Shown here in pieces: positions 11,650 to 23,841 of a DNA stretch of 64,000 bases; position 1 is the first letter of the stretch; the number at the start of each line of letters is the position of its first letter. The notes under the pieces were generated by a model. The model was not told the origin of the DNA. It ran no database searches and saw only the letters and a program-made list of their open reading frames with translations. The position numbers were made by a program, and so were the translations under genes. The DNA is from Welwitschia mirabilis (Eukaryota > Gnetophyta > Gnetopsida > Welwitschiales): assembly GCA_051453625.1 (NCBI GenBank), contig JBOZIK010000001.1, positions 93,338,750 through 93,402,749 of the forward strand. The letters run 5' to 3'.

Positions 11650-12760
11650 TATTGCACTGTCAAATTACATATATTTGATAAGGTATTTTGAGTAGGTTTT
11701 TAGGATATTAGATATGTTTAGGCTATCTTTCTATGATAATGGAGAGCTCAGATGAAAGATACAAAAACATATAATCTTCATTACATTTTACAACTTTTAA
11801 AGCATTTTAAAATATTTCCTATTTTAAATTAAACTTTCCATAAACATTGAGGTTGATGTGTTACATGAATACTTGTAAAAAGCCTATCATCTACCTCATT
11901 GTCTAGATGACTGTACGGATGATAAAATATTTAGAGCTAATAAGGATGCTAACTAAAACCAATTTAGTAGATGACGTGGAATTCTTATGAGATGGCATTA
12001 TCCTTTGTATCATCTAGATGACCAGGAGGATGACATCTATTATAATTCTTCAGCTAAACTTCACCTAACTTTTTCCATCTATCTCTATTTCTCTTACATA
12101 ATTATTAAGGTTATGCCCATGTTTACTTATAATCTTTATTGGTTGTGAGTCTATTTTTTAATAAGGACTGATTTTGTCCTTGACTCCTACTTATCTTTAC
12201 TTGCACTAAAAATTCTTGTGATAGGAGATTAAAGGGTTGGAGATCCGTTTATTTTAGTTACAAAGAGACATCTTTCTTGGTGTTGGACTACGTTTCCTAT
12301 ATTGAGGTGTGGCTACTTTATAACACAGATGTTGGTCTGAGATTAATACAAAGAACTCTTTTCAATTTTCCTATGCTTGTTATGTTACTTATCCTTTACA
12401 GTTTATGTTTTTTTTTATTTTGTAATATCTTATTAAGTGATATAGGTTAAGAAAATAACCTTTATCAAGGTTAAGCATTATTAGTTTAGGTGCATTGTTC
12501 CTTTTCATTTATAGATTAACTTTGCATAAGTGTGTTTACAATATGATTTTCTAGATTAAATTTTATTTCTAATGCTAGAATACGTAATTGTCTCTTCTTA
12601 AAATTAATTCTCTTTATTATAGCCTGGGCCTTTGATAAATTATGAGATTTGGATCCACTTCCATCTATATTAATATGTTATATCTATAAAATATGTATTT
12701 ATTTGTGAATGATAAGATCTTATTAGGAGCATAATTTTTGTACAAATACACACTGCACCA
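11650..12760 (+). repeat. 5' LTR of element B
   Basis: 1111 bp. It starts TATTGCACTGTC, the decayed form of the family's TGTTGCACTACC, and ends cacactgcacca directly before the primer binding site. It aligns over its length with 22731-23841 and with the LTRs at 31268, 40019, 50849 and 52728. It contains copies of the recurrent dyad motif near 11898 and 12011. Confidence 0.85.
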
Positions 12761-12781
12761 TCTTAGTGATGTTACCAGGAA
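12761..12781 (+). other. Primer binding site of element B
   Basis: The sequence tcttagtgatgttaccagga immediately after the LTR corresponds to the tRNA-Asp-type site common in plant Tat/Athila elements. Several C-to-T and G-to-A changes are visible. The better preserved copy is in element C. Confidence 0.65.
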
Positions 12782-13490
12782 AGGCTACTTAGAGTTTAAG
12801 TGTTATTATTACTTAAGTAAGTGTTTGAATATTAGTTTAGATGTGTGCCTATAATAGCTTTGTATTTTTAATTATAGTAGTATAAGTTTTTATTTTCATA
12901 GTTTTTATTTCTACATTCTAAAATAAATGCTTTGTCATCTGCTTCATCGTCTAGATGACTTGTAGTAATAATGATCTCTTTGCCTTGAGGGTTTTTACTT
13001 TTTTCCTTTTTAAAAACTTCTTAGGGTTTTTATAGCATCCCCTTTGTCATTTAGATGACTCAAAAGGATGATAGTCAGTTTTTTATATTTTTCTGTATCA
13101 TTATTTCATACTTCTATTTCATGCATTTTTTGTTTTTTGTGTTTTCTATGTTTCTATCGTCTAGACTATTATTTGGATGGCCACATGGACAACATGAATT
13201 CAACATCAAAACTGAGCACACTAGGACCTGATCAAATCTAGTAAAAAAGAGAAATATTAAAGAAAGTAGCTGTTCATAAAGAAAAACATCCAAGAAAATT
13301 TGATTGACTTTGAATTTAACTCAAAGATGGATACTAAAAGTACTTAAATTTTAAAAATTCTAAAAATTTGTACATTTATTACTTTAGAATCTAATATTGG
13401 AAAATAAAATTTTTTAGAAGATTGTTTTGATGATAGTTTAGAAGAAATCAATTTTTAATTATGTCTAAGTTTATTACAAAAGTAAAAGCA
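12782..13490 (+). other. Element B untranslated leader
   Basis: About 0.7 kb between primer binding site and gag. It is non-coding and holds three copies of the dyad motif (near 12945, 13041 and 13155). Homologous leaders are at 32542-33240 and 40885-41560. Confidence 0.6.
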
Positions 13491-15050
13491 AGTTGCTTCA
13501 TCAAATTTACACCTTATTATTGAAACCCCTATGCCTACACTTATAAACCCTAATACTAATGTCATCTTTAGAGAGATAATTACTAATAAAAAATATAAAA
13601 TCCAAACCCTTTTTGATTTAGCTCCTGGTGATAATATCAAACTTAGAAATTTAAATTCTTATTGCATTTTAGTGGTAAAGATGATAAAGATTCTTTACAA
13701 CACATTACCGTCATTAAATAGTTAATGCTTACTTCAGGAAATGGTAAGAAAAGAATAAGTAATAAAACTTACATAGTTGTTTTTCCCCATAACTTTAATA
13801 GATAAAGATGAACTTTAGTTAAGAACGATTTCACATAAGAGTTTAAAAACATGGAGTCAAGTTTGAGAAGCTTTCATTAAGAGACTAATGAGTGAAATTA
13901 TCATTATAAAATGTAAGAAAGAAGTAATTAACTCCCAATAACAACCTAATGAATATTATGTCTCTACCTATGAGATATTTTTAGTTGCTTTACATTTGAA
14001 CCTTGTAGATGCTTTTTCTTAAGAAGAATTGGTAGACTACTTTTATAGTGGAATTACTAATCAAACTAAGAAACTTGTTGATTTTTCATGTAAAGGAAAT
14101 TTGATGAATCTTGAATTAAAAAAATTATTAGAAAGTATTGGAAGAATTAGTGGAAGTAAGTCAAACTTGGCCTAAACCCTTACCTGGAGAAAATTGAATA
14201 GTAGATCAAATCATTAAATATCTTAAAGAAGTTACATAAAAGAAGAAGGAAGTAAAGATTAAAAAAGAACCAATAATGTCATGAAGGATTTCACCTTAAC
14301 TTTAGAAAAATACATTCAAATGCTTTTAGATGCAAAGATGGCAATAGAGAAGAGTTTGGTTGTAGCTTCAACTTATGATTTATGTGAAGAAAAGTATCAT
14401 GTGATGAAAGAATGTCCATTATTGCTAACATATAGAGAAAGAATTTATGAAGAAGTGTGTGTTTTTAACTAAATATCTTTAACATTTAACCAAACTAAAA
14501 TGAAATTCAAAACCAAAATCCAAATAACTTTCAACCTAGAATGACTGAACAATTCAATTTCAAAAATTTTCAAACAAATCATTCTAATTTCTAATCATTT
14601 AGAAAAAGATTTGAGAATGTAAATTTCCAATCAAATAATGCAAATAATTGAATAAGTTCATCTAACTTACAAAAGTAAGATGATCTACTTAGAAATTCCA
14701 TTGATAAGTTGAGAAAAATACAAGAAAGAACAAACTCCAATATTGAAAATCTTGTGAGTATTTTACAACAAATTATGTTTACTAACTAAAAACCACAAAG
14801 TTTACTTGTAACACAACCTTTACCAAATTCAAATAAAATTAAGAAAGATTGTAAGGTTATGAAAAGAAGTGAAAATAAGACAACACCTCCTACCCATTAG
14901 GCTTTAACATCCCAAAGTGATAAACATGATGAAGAATAACATATAGAAATTTTTAAAAATCATTCATTCCATTTTCCTTTAAGTAATAAAAAGAAAAATT
15001 CTTCTTATAAAAACCTGCTATCCCTTAGATTCATATATTAAACGCAAATC
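13491..15050 (+). pseudogene. gag, element B
   Basis: Decayed capsid gene. The core at about 13830-14220 includes LVDYFYSGITNQTKKLVDFS, matching the second half of the plant retrotransposon gag domain. A fragment open at 14281-14472 carries a zinc-knuckle remnant, CEEKYHVMKEC, with the pattern Y-x2-C-x4-H-x4-C: the first Cys is Tyr, as also in copy D (copy C also lacks it). Stop codons in the core often sit where Gln is expected. Gag normally packages the RNA and assembles particles in the cytoplasm. This copy cannot do so. Confidence 0.75.
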
Positions 15051-15209
15051 CTATCTATGATGAATATATTAAAGCCCTAATGCAATATGTGAGTATCAAT
15101 TTACCATTTTGAAAACTTTTGTAAGAAAATCCTAAATATTCTAAGTTGTGGAAAGATCTGATTAGAAGAAAACAAAAATAAATCATCCCTAGTAAAGTCT
15201 TTGTAGCTC

Positions 15210-15720
15210 AATCTATTAATAACTTAGTTTTATAGAAATATCTAAAGTTTAAGGATATGGGGATAGTAATTGTTAGTATCACTTTGGAAGGAAATAAAAG
15301 AATTTAAAAAGCATTTATTAATATTGAATCTAGTTTTAACATAATACCCTTACACATTTATCAAGAAGTTGGAATTTAAAAGTAGAACGTAGCCTATAAG
15401 GATTACTTTAGAATTGTAGATACATCTGTTAAAAAACCTTTAGATGTGATCAAAGATTTAGTCATTTAAATTGAAAAATAATTCTATCCTATTGATGTGG
15501 TTGTGATAAAAGTTAAACATAATGGTGGTTATTCATTACTTCTAGGTAAAATATTTACAAAACATCTCATTGTATTATAGATACTAGAATAGGATTGATG
15601 GAGTATCATTTAGAAAATAAAAAGTTTTCAATAAGAGTATTTGATGTTACTGAAAAAGCTATAGCCTATGATTTGAGTATGGAAGAAGAGATGAAACCAA
15701 CTTTATTTACAACACTGTCT
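15210..15720 (+). pseudogene. Aspartic protease, element B
   Basis: The segment FINIESSFNIIPLHIYQEVG at about 15320-15365 occupies the active-site loop. The catalytic Asp is Asn, and the Gly after it is Glu. Downstream, FYPIDVVVIKVKHNGGY matches the second half of the fold. The same fold is better preserved in copies C and D. In working elements it cleaves the gag-pol polyprotein. Confidence 0.65.
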
Positions 15721-16224
15721 ACTTAAAGAAAGATGATCAATGCTTCATGAACTAATTTTATTTGATAATAAACTTAAAGTACACAACTTGAAATTTTTTA
15801 AGAAATATTAACTTAATTTTGATCACTTAGAAATTGATTATTTTGATATAGAGAGTAGAAAGACTGATTCTATCAACTATGCAAGAGTCCAAAATCTAAG
15901 AAAAACTAAGATTGCTTCTTTTGAGTGTGGTTGTTCACTACTAATGTCCAGATAATAGTATAAGACAATAGTGAATTTTCTTAAAAATTTAATAGAAAAT
16001 AAAAATCTAAATTCAAATATAAATCTGAAACCTTTACCCAGTGGACTAAAATACATTTTTCTATGTAATGATCTAAGAAAACCTTTGATAATTAATTAAA
16101 AACTATTTCCTCAATAAGAATCAAGCTTAACCTCACTTTTACAATCTAAGATAAATGTGTTTTCTTGGTCCAATAAAGATGAGATATCTATTCCTACCTT
16201 AATTATTTAATATAAAATCTACCT

Positions 16225-17100
16225 TAAGGATAATGCAAAACCTATTATGAAACCCTAATGTAGACTTAATCTATTCCTTAATCAAGTTGTTAAAGATAGA
16301 ATCATTAACTTAATAAATGCTAGAACCATTTATGCCATAACTAATAGTGAGTGGGTTAGCCCATTGATGGTAGTATCTAAGAAAGATGGGAAATGGAGGA
16401 TGTGCATTGATCTCAGAAAATTAAATGAGGTAACCAAAAACGATCATTATCCTTTGTCTTTTCTTAATTAGATACTTAATAGAATATAAAAACATGCATT
16501 TAATTATTTTCTTGATAAATATAGTAGTTATAATTAGGTTCATATGCTAATAAGGATCAAGATAAAACTACTTTCATTTTATCTTTTGGTACTTTTTCTT
16601 TTTGACACATGACTTTGGACTTTAAAATGCTTCTGGGACTTTTCAACATACTATTATGGGTATTTTTTCTCATATGTTAGAGGATTCGATAGAAAATTTT
16701 ATGGATGACTTCTCTATTTATGCTAAAAATTTTAAAAAAATCTTAGAAATATTAGAGAAAATCCTTGATAGATGCATTTAAAGTGGCCTACATTTGAGTT
16801 GAAAGAAAAATTTATTTTAGTTAAGAGTGGAATTATTTTAGATCACCATATTTTAAAATAGGGGATTATAATGGATCTTTAAAAAGTTAGTACTATTTAA
16901 AATCTAACTTCCACAATAAATGTAAAATAAGTTATATTCTTTCTTGGTCAATGTGGTTTTCATCATTAGTTTATTCAGGATTATGTAAAAATTTGTAAAC
17001 CCCTTCACTTAATATTTAAAAAAAAAAAAGCTAAATTTGAATGAAATGAATCTTGGTAGCTTACTTTTGATAGATTTAAATGTAAACTTTCTTATGCTTC
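16225..17100 (+). pseudogene. Reverse transcriptase, element B
   Basis: Runs from the N-terminal arm through SEWVSPLMVVSKKDGKW and RMCIDLRKLNEVTKNDHYPL (about 16345-16460) to the catalytic box. The box FMDDF (16698-16712) is intact, with both aspartates present. It is followed by SIYAKNF. Frame breaks and stops lie between 16465 and 16660. The direct KKDGKW to CID spacing resembles Tat-lineage enzymes. The Athila-type enzyme of element F has an insert there instead. Confidence 0.8.
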
Positions 17101-17600
17101 TATTATAATAGGGCCCAATTAGTGTAGTGGATAAAGTACTTTGTTAAAAATATGAAATTGATTTTAAAGTTATACCTTACCATAATAAAACTCTATTTAG
17201 AACTTAAATGAATTATACTACTATCGAGAAGGAAATGTTAGTAATTATTATTTGCCTTGATATGCTTAAATAATTCTTATAGGCTTTCATATGAATGTTT
17301 ATATTGATGATGCTAAATTTATTACCTTATCATTAAAAACGATTTAAGTGCTAGATTTGATTAAATGGATTTTTCTCATGCAAGAATTTAACTTGACCAT
17401 CATTGATAAAATAGGAAAGCATAATTGTATTGCTGATCATTTGTCTTATCTTTCTTTTCCTCTTGATGATTTTGTAATCGATGATTTTTTTCTGAATAAA
17501 CAACATTTTATATATCTTTTACTCATCCTCCTTATTAGCATGTTAATACTATTAATTAGTTTATTACCATAAAAACATTACAACATAAGACTTATAATTA
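17101..17600 (+). pseudogene. RNase H, element B
   Basis: It ends with QEFNLTIIDKIGKHNCIADH followed by LSYLS, the distal RNase H signature, within an open fragment at 17348-17572. The N-terminal half is frame-shifted. It lies between reverse transcriptase and integrase as usual. Copies C and D retain parallel fragments at 37733 and 45433. Confidence 0.7.
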
Positions 17601-18880
17601 ATGTAAATCCTTTCTCCATAAAATAGATACCTATAAGTAGATAGAGCTAGATATGTATTATAGGCATAAAGATTAAATTATGCAAAAATATATGCCTGAT
17701 TGGAAAAAATCTAATATCATTTATCTTTGTAATGGTGGTGCTTATGGAGCTTATTTTAGTGAATAGAAAATAGATATGAAAATACTTCATTCTGGTTTTT
17801 ATTTGCCTACTCATTTTTAGAATTTTTTTTTTTTTTTTTTGATTTTGGTAGAAGGTGTGGTCCTTATTAGTATTATGATAGTCTTATTCATGCTCAAGAG
17901 ATGTTTCTTAGACCTATTCTTAGATTTAAACCTTTTGATTTTTGGAGAATTAATTTTACAGACCCTATTTACCCATCTTCTCATAATAAAAATTACATTT
18001 TAGTGCCTATAGATTACATTATTAAATGGGTTAAAACTATTTACACTTCTTTTAATGATGCCTAAACTATTTGTACTTTTCTTAGAACTCATATTTTTCA
18101 ATGATTTGATTTTTCTAGGGTTATCATTAGTGATTAAAAAACTTATTTTATAAATCAACCTTTTAAGAAACTTCTTTTACCTAATGGAATAAAACATAAA
18201 GTAGCTTGTGCTTATCATCCTCAAATTAATAGATAAGCTGAAAATGCAAATAGAGAAATTAAGAAAATTTTGGAAAGACTTGGCTCTATTAATAATAAAT
18301 CTTGGGCTTATAATCTTAACAGTGTTCTTTGAGCTTATTATACTATTTGACATAATTCTCTTGGTTTTTCATCTTATAAACTTGTGTATGGAAAATTTTA
18401 CAATTTACTTGTTGATATGTATTATAAAGCTCATCATGCTTTTTATTAAATTAATCTTGTAAACCTCTATAAAAATCTTAAACATAGATTAGCTTAATTA
18501 AAACACCTTGATGAAAAACATACTTATGCTATTCATCATCAATTAATCCAAAAAGCCCAAGAGAAGTTCGAATGTGATAATAAATTACTTCATAAAAAGT
18601 TTGAACTTGGTTAACTTATCCTTTTATATAATACTAAAATACATTTTTTGAATAACAAGTTGACCTCTAAATGGTTAGGTTATTATCTTATAGAAAGAGT
18701 ATATTTTAATGGGTTTATTAAGATTTCTGACTTAAAGACTAAGAAGATTCAGAAAGTTAATGAATAAAGGTTAAAAGTATACAAAAAATCTTTCCATGTA
18801 ATCTTAAACATAGTAGAATCACTTGGTTTGGAGGTTTTCCTCGATAAGAAGAACTTTGATCCTATTATTGTCTAAATTCT
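17601..18880 (+). pseudogene. Integrase, element B
   Basis: The zinc-binding region is partly disrupted by a T run at 17822-17840. The core follows: WRINFTDPI, where the first catalytic Asp is Asn, then VIISD with the second Asp intact, then RQAENANREIKKIL with the catalytic Glu intact. The C-terminal domain reads LILLYNTKIHFLNNKLTSKW and ends with a GFIKISD segment. No chromodomain is present. The last recognisable residues are near 18870. The open frame at 18208-18462 is in a different frame and is not real. Confidence 0.8.
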
Positions 18881-20880
18881 TTCTTAGCTTATTTCTTTGA
18901 TGGATGTCATGATGTCACTTGATCATATTTTAAGCTTGACTTATGTGTTATTTTATGAAATTTTTTTAACTAGTATTCGTAATTAGGAATTTTGTAGTAA
19001 TAGGATTAGATTTACCCAATTTAGAGATATTCCCATATCTATAACTTTACTTTGAAGGAAGATGGCTTAGTTATTATGATTTTTTTCAATAGTGTAAGGT
19101 TTTTGATTATTTATGAGTATTCCTTTCTATCTTTTATCTCAATTATTCATCTTAATCTTTTTAAATGTGTAATCATTTGAGAATTATTTGATGGAATTAA
19201 AAAAGAGAGAGAAAATAATAAACATGATCTATTGTATTTATGCTTAAAGAAAAATACATTGTCATCATGGTGTCCTACCATACTAAGGTGGATTTTTCTA
19301 AAAGAAAGCTATGGAAACTTCGCTAGAGTGTTAGTTGTCCATACTTCATGGATCGTTACTTCTTTAACTATGGTTTCACTTGCCTCATCATGAAAAAGTC
19401 GTAATAAACTTTAAGGTTATGGGATTAGTGGTGTTCTTAGTATTATCAGAGACATTACCTATTTTTCAAACTCTTAGCATTCTCACATAATCATTTTACT
19501 TTTATGGATTTTACACATTTTATCATGCCTTTTTACTTAGGTGACTTTATGATGTCTTTCTTAAGGGTTTGCTAAGTCAGAATTTAAGATAGGCAAGTAA
19601 TCTTCTCCTTGTTTCTTATGTCTATTTTTGTTCTACTTTTCTTTTTTTTCTTATAGTTTTTAATTTTAAAATAGTTTCCACATTTTCACATCTTTACATA
19701 GAACCTTATCATTTAGTAGTTTTCTTGTTGTTTATTTATGTAATATCATTCTTGTTTATCATTAGAATTAAATCAAAAAATTTTTATGTTTCATGACTTT
19801 TATAAGATTCCTTATATCTTTTAGAATTCTATACTTTATCTTGTTTATGTTTTAGTTTGGGCACATTCATTCATTCTTCATTCTTAGGCTTTAGCCTAGT
19901 TAGTATGTTTTTCCCATTATAGTTTTTTATTTGTTTTGAGTTGTTCTTTTTCATCTTGATTTTTCATGCTTCTTTCTTATTCCCTTTTTTTTTTTGAGCT
20001 TTCTGATAAATTTTGATACTTGATAATTATGTCTGAGCCTTATTTTTTTGGTTAACATGTTTATCTTTGTAAAAATTTTTAAAGTCTCATCACCCAATTG
20101 GTCATCCAAATAATACAAGTGGATAATAGTCTAATTTTTTTTTTTAAGAGTCATCCTAGGGCTATCGTCTAGACAACACAACTAGATGATAGTGTGATAA
20201 AACCATGGTTAAAACTTTTTTTCTTTAATTTTTTTTATTTTCTTATTGTTTTTGCCTATTCCTTCAAGAGATGAGAACTCCTATGATACTTGCGACCACT
20301 TTGGATTTTGTTCCTATAAGATTTACTTTCATTTTCATCAGAGTTTTGTGAATTTCGCAAAATGAGGTATTTTTTCCCTTGTTTTTTAATTTTTCTCCAC
20401 TTTTTTAGGCTTTTGTCATGTAGTATTCATGTTGATTAGTTTTTCATACTCTTTAATTTAGAATTTACAGATTTTATTTTCATTGCATATTTCAAAAGTT
20501 ATAATCAGTTATGCATTTTATAAGAAAAGTTTAAGTTTTTATCTTTTACACTTAATATCTTATAAATCATACGTCAAAACACAATTATCCTTTAGGGAAA
20601 ATTTATTAATTCAATACATTCTATTATTCTACTATATTAGACTTTTCATTTAAGCACTTCAAAGTTTTACCATATGTGGGGTCCATTTAAAAAAAACTAT
20701 TTTTTTCATTTTTCATGGGTTTCATAACTTTCTTCTCATGACTAGGTAATAGAGACATATTGACACTTTTATGATGGGAATAGGATGTATTTTCATTATT
20801 TTTTACATTTTTTTATCAATTTTTGAGTTTGTTATTGAGTATCCATGTAATTTATTTATTGTTTATCCAATCTTGCATGG
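18881..20880 (+). other. Element B tail, proximal non-coding part
   Basis: About 2 kb without a recognisable domain. It aligns with 46870-49150 of element D, so it belongs to the element. It includes a strong hairpin (20162-20192) and a dyad motif near 20100. Confidence 0.55.
20162..20192. other. Inverted repeat / hairpin
   Basis: Arms CTATCGTCTAG and CTAGATGATAG pair over 11 positions with one C-to-T type mismatch, around a 9 bp loop. It is a variant of the family's recurrent dyad motif. The D counterpart near 48407 is more decayed. Confidence 0.65.
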
Positions 20881-20889
20881 GCTTTTTAT

Positions 20890-22185
20890 GTATTTTTGAC
20901 TAAGTAGGCCCTGTACGCATAGAGTATATAGGATGAGGCTGAGGCCAAATCCATAGAGTAGAAAATTATTCCTTTAGTACCACCATAGGTTAAGCATGTA
21001 GAGGTCATGCATCCCCCACCTTAACACAGTAGATTGCTTATCATTGAGACTACTATCAGCCATGTCGAGTGTCATTTTGAATACTTTATGAGCTAGCTAA
21101 AGCTTAAGGTTAATCAGAGGCTCTTAGATTTATATCACTATTGGATCTTGGATGCACAAGAAACATATTATGTGTAAGAGACTAGGGAGCCTTATGACAT
21201 TATGCATATTGAGTGATGTCCATATTCTCATGATTACCTCATTATCATGATTGTAGCTTCTGTATAGGATCATAAGATAGCTATACTCCTAACCTGAATT
21301 ATAGTAATTATAAATTTAGAAGGTTTTGGAATCCTACATATTCATTCTACTGGCAGTATGAAGGATTGTCATACATATGGTGTAGTACTTGACATCCTAG
21401 TATATTTTATACTAGATAGGCAGGGAGTGCTTGTTACTTAGTTGAACCCTACATATAGAGTATTACATATAAGGCTGATCCACAACATTAGCCCATAATT
21501 TCATGATAGCCATGCAATATTCATATACTTACAGATTTTAATAGCTTTTAGACAAGAAGAGTAGATGGATTTACTAACTTTCATATGGAGAAGACTCAGG
21601 TCGATGGTCGAGGCATGATAATTATAGATTCTAAGGTATTCATGCCTTCTCTTAGCTCGATTTTGATGATTTAGAATACTAGATCCATGGATAAGTAGTA
21701 ATTTTTACAAATCTAGACCTCAGCTTACTATCTTTGGAACATGGACATATAGATACTAGGAGAGGTTGAGATATCTCAAGTATAGAAACCTGTGGTTGGA
21801 GTTATACTTGAGCAAATCCAAACACTCCTGATAGAGACCACTAAAACCATCAGGGATTTTGTTGATTATGATATCTAGGCATTAGATCAAAGGATCCATA
21901 CATTAGATTAGAGGACCCAAACCTTAGAGTAGAGGATTCTAATAGTTTAAAGATAAGTCCAATACTTTGAGAAGCACATAGTTAACATGCACTAGTGCAT
22001 TGTATTCATATAATAAAGCATTATAGTAGACATTATAAAGGCTATCTGTGTTTAGGATAATAAGATACTTCACTCTATTTTCACATCATTAGACCTTAAT
22101 TTTTTTAGTGACCCTAAGCATCCTCCATCTTCTCCCCCTGAACATAAGCCTATTATATACATAGAGTTAATTATGTAACATCAAG
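20890..22185 (+). pseudogene. Extra reading frame downstream of integrase (element B)
   Basis: A decayed frame of about 430 codons that I do not recognise. It aligns residue by residue, in one frame, with 49190-50395 in element D. Shared landmarks include VPP-VK, a HPPP/HPLP-R/H segment, HVE, WIL-A-E-YY, DHKIAILL/GHKIAILL, HIH, LVT and LIH-IS. Near its end is a Pro-rich tail (KHPPSSPPEHKP). Most stops lie where Gln or Trp codons would fit. No signal peptide or membrane segment is convincing. By position it could be an env-like or accessory gene of Tat/Athila elements, but function is not shown. Confidence 0.5.
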
Positions 22186-22215
22186 GGTAGTTATTTTGTC
22201 ATATTTTATATCTTT

Positions 22216-22219
<4 letters not shown>

Positions 22220-22297
<78 letters not shown>
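22220..22297. repeat. (CA)n microsatellite
   Basis: About 38 uninterrupted CA units in the tail of element B, just after the extra reading frame. No matching run is present at the equivalent place in element D. Confidence 0.97.
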
Positions 22298-22298
<1 letters not shown>

Positions 22299-22730
22299 TA
22301 TTTTAAGTTTTTAGCATGATGTATTTTTATATGATTTTCATGCTTATCTTTATTTTTATATTTTATGATAGGGATTGATTACATTTAATGTAATATTTTT
22401 AGTTCTTTATTGTACGTTTTAGTGGAAGACTTTTCATTATTAGTGTATTTACTAATTATCTATTTGAAAGATTCTATCACAAGTTTCTCTTCAAGAATCA
22501 TTTTTGAGCCTGTTATCCTCCAATTGTCTATACACCAACTCAGATGATGGTATGGCTAGTTACTCAATCAGGTGAAATGTTTAGTTTTCTGATTTTTCAT
22601 AATTTAGTTTATATCAGATTTCTGAAAAAGTTTTTGAGATAATTTTTCAATATCTTATTTATTTTTATTATTGTACAAGTTGGTTTGCAATCATGGTTTA
22701 CTACCTAGTTTTGTTAGAGACTGGTAAGAC

Positions 22731-23841
22731 TAAATGCAGTACCAAATTGCATATATTTGATAGGGTATTTTAAGTTGTTTTATAGGATATTATATAGGTT
22801 TATGATGGATTTATATGATATTAGAGGCTAAGATGAAAGATACAAAAACTTAAAATCTTTATGACATTTGTATCATTTAAAGTAGTTTATAATATTTTTT
22901 TATTTTTTAGTAAACGTCTTGAAAACATTGAGGCTAATGAATTACATAGACACTTGTAAAAAGCTTATCATCCACCTCATCATCCAGAAAACTATATGGA
23001 TGATAAAAAAATTAAATCCAATGAGGATACTGACTGGAACCAATTTGGTAGATGATATAGAATCCTTATGAGGTTATATCATCTCCTATATTGTATATAT
23101 GACTAGGAGAATGATATCTGTTATAATTCTTTAATTGAACTTTACCTCACATTTGTCATTTATTTCTATTTCTCTTACACAGTTGTTAGGATTATGCTTG
23201 GACATGTTTGTCATGTTTATTATTTTTAAGTCTATTTATCAATAAGTATCAATTCCAACCTCAACTCCTCCTTGTCTTCACTTACATTGGAAAGTCTTAT
23301 AAGAGGAGATCGAAGGGCTAGAGCTCCATGCATTGTAGTTGTAGAGAGACATCTTTCTTGGTGTTGGGATGTATTTCCTCTATTGAGGTGCAACTGATTT
23401 GTAACATGAATGTTGGTTTAAGATTAATATAAAGAACTCTTTTCAATTTTCTTATACTTATTGTATTACTTATTCCTCATATTTTATATTGCTTCTAATT
23501 CCATGATAACTTCTTAAGTGATATTGATTATGAGGGAAATCTTTATCAAGGTTAAGCATTATTAATTTAGGTGCATTATTCCTTTTCTTTACTAGATTAA
23601 CTTTGCATAAGTGTTTTTGCATTATGATTTTCTACATTTCATTCTATTTCTATTGCTAGAATACATAATTATTTCTTCTTAAATCAATTTTCTTTTTTAT
23701 AGCCTAGTTCTTTGATGGATTATGACATTCAAGTCCATTCCCATCTATATTAGTATGTTGTGTTGGGTAAAAACTATATTTATTGATGAATGAAAGGATG
23801 TCCTTAGGAGTATAAAGTTTGCATAAATTTGCATCGTAATA
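22731..23841 (+). repeat. 3' LTR of element B
   Basis: About 1.11 kb, homologous to 11650-12760. It starts near taaatgcagtacc and ends gcatcgtaata, the decayed form of a CA end. ATTCT follows at 23842-23846. Divergence from the 5' LTR is substantial, so the insertion is old. Confidence 0.85.

Larger units (their letters stand above)
11650..23841 (+). mobile_element. Element B: complete Tat/Athila-like Ty3/gypsy element
   Basis: A 12.2 kb plus-strand LTR retrotransposon, complete in layout but decayed. It contains the 5' LTR, a primer binding site, a leader of about 0.7 kb, gag, protease, reverse transcriptase, RNase H, integrase, a 3.9 kb tail with an extra reading frame, and the 3' LTR. Both LTRs are flanked by ATTCT (11645-11649 and 23842-23846), as expected of retroviral-type integration. 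The host is the minus-strand LINE. C and D at 31268-52112 belong to the same family, with matching LTRs, leader, genes and tail. All frames are broken, so it cannot encode working proteins. Confidence 0.85.
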
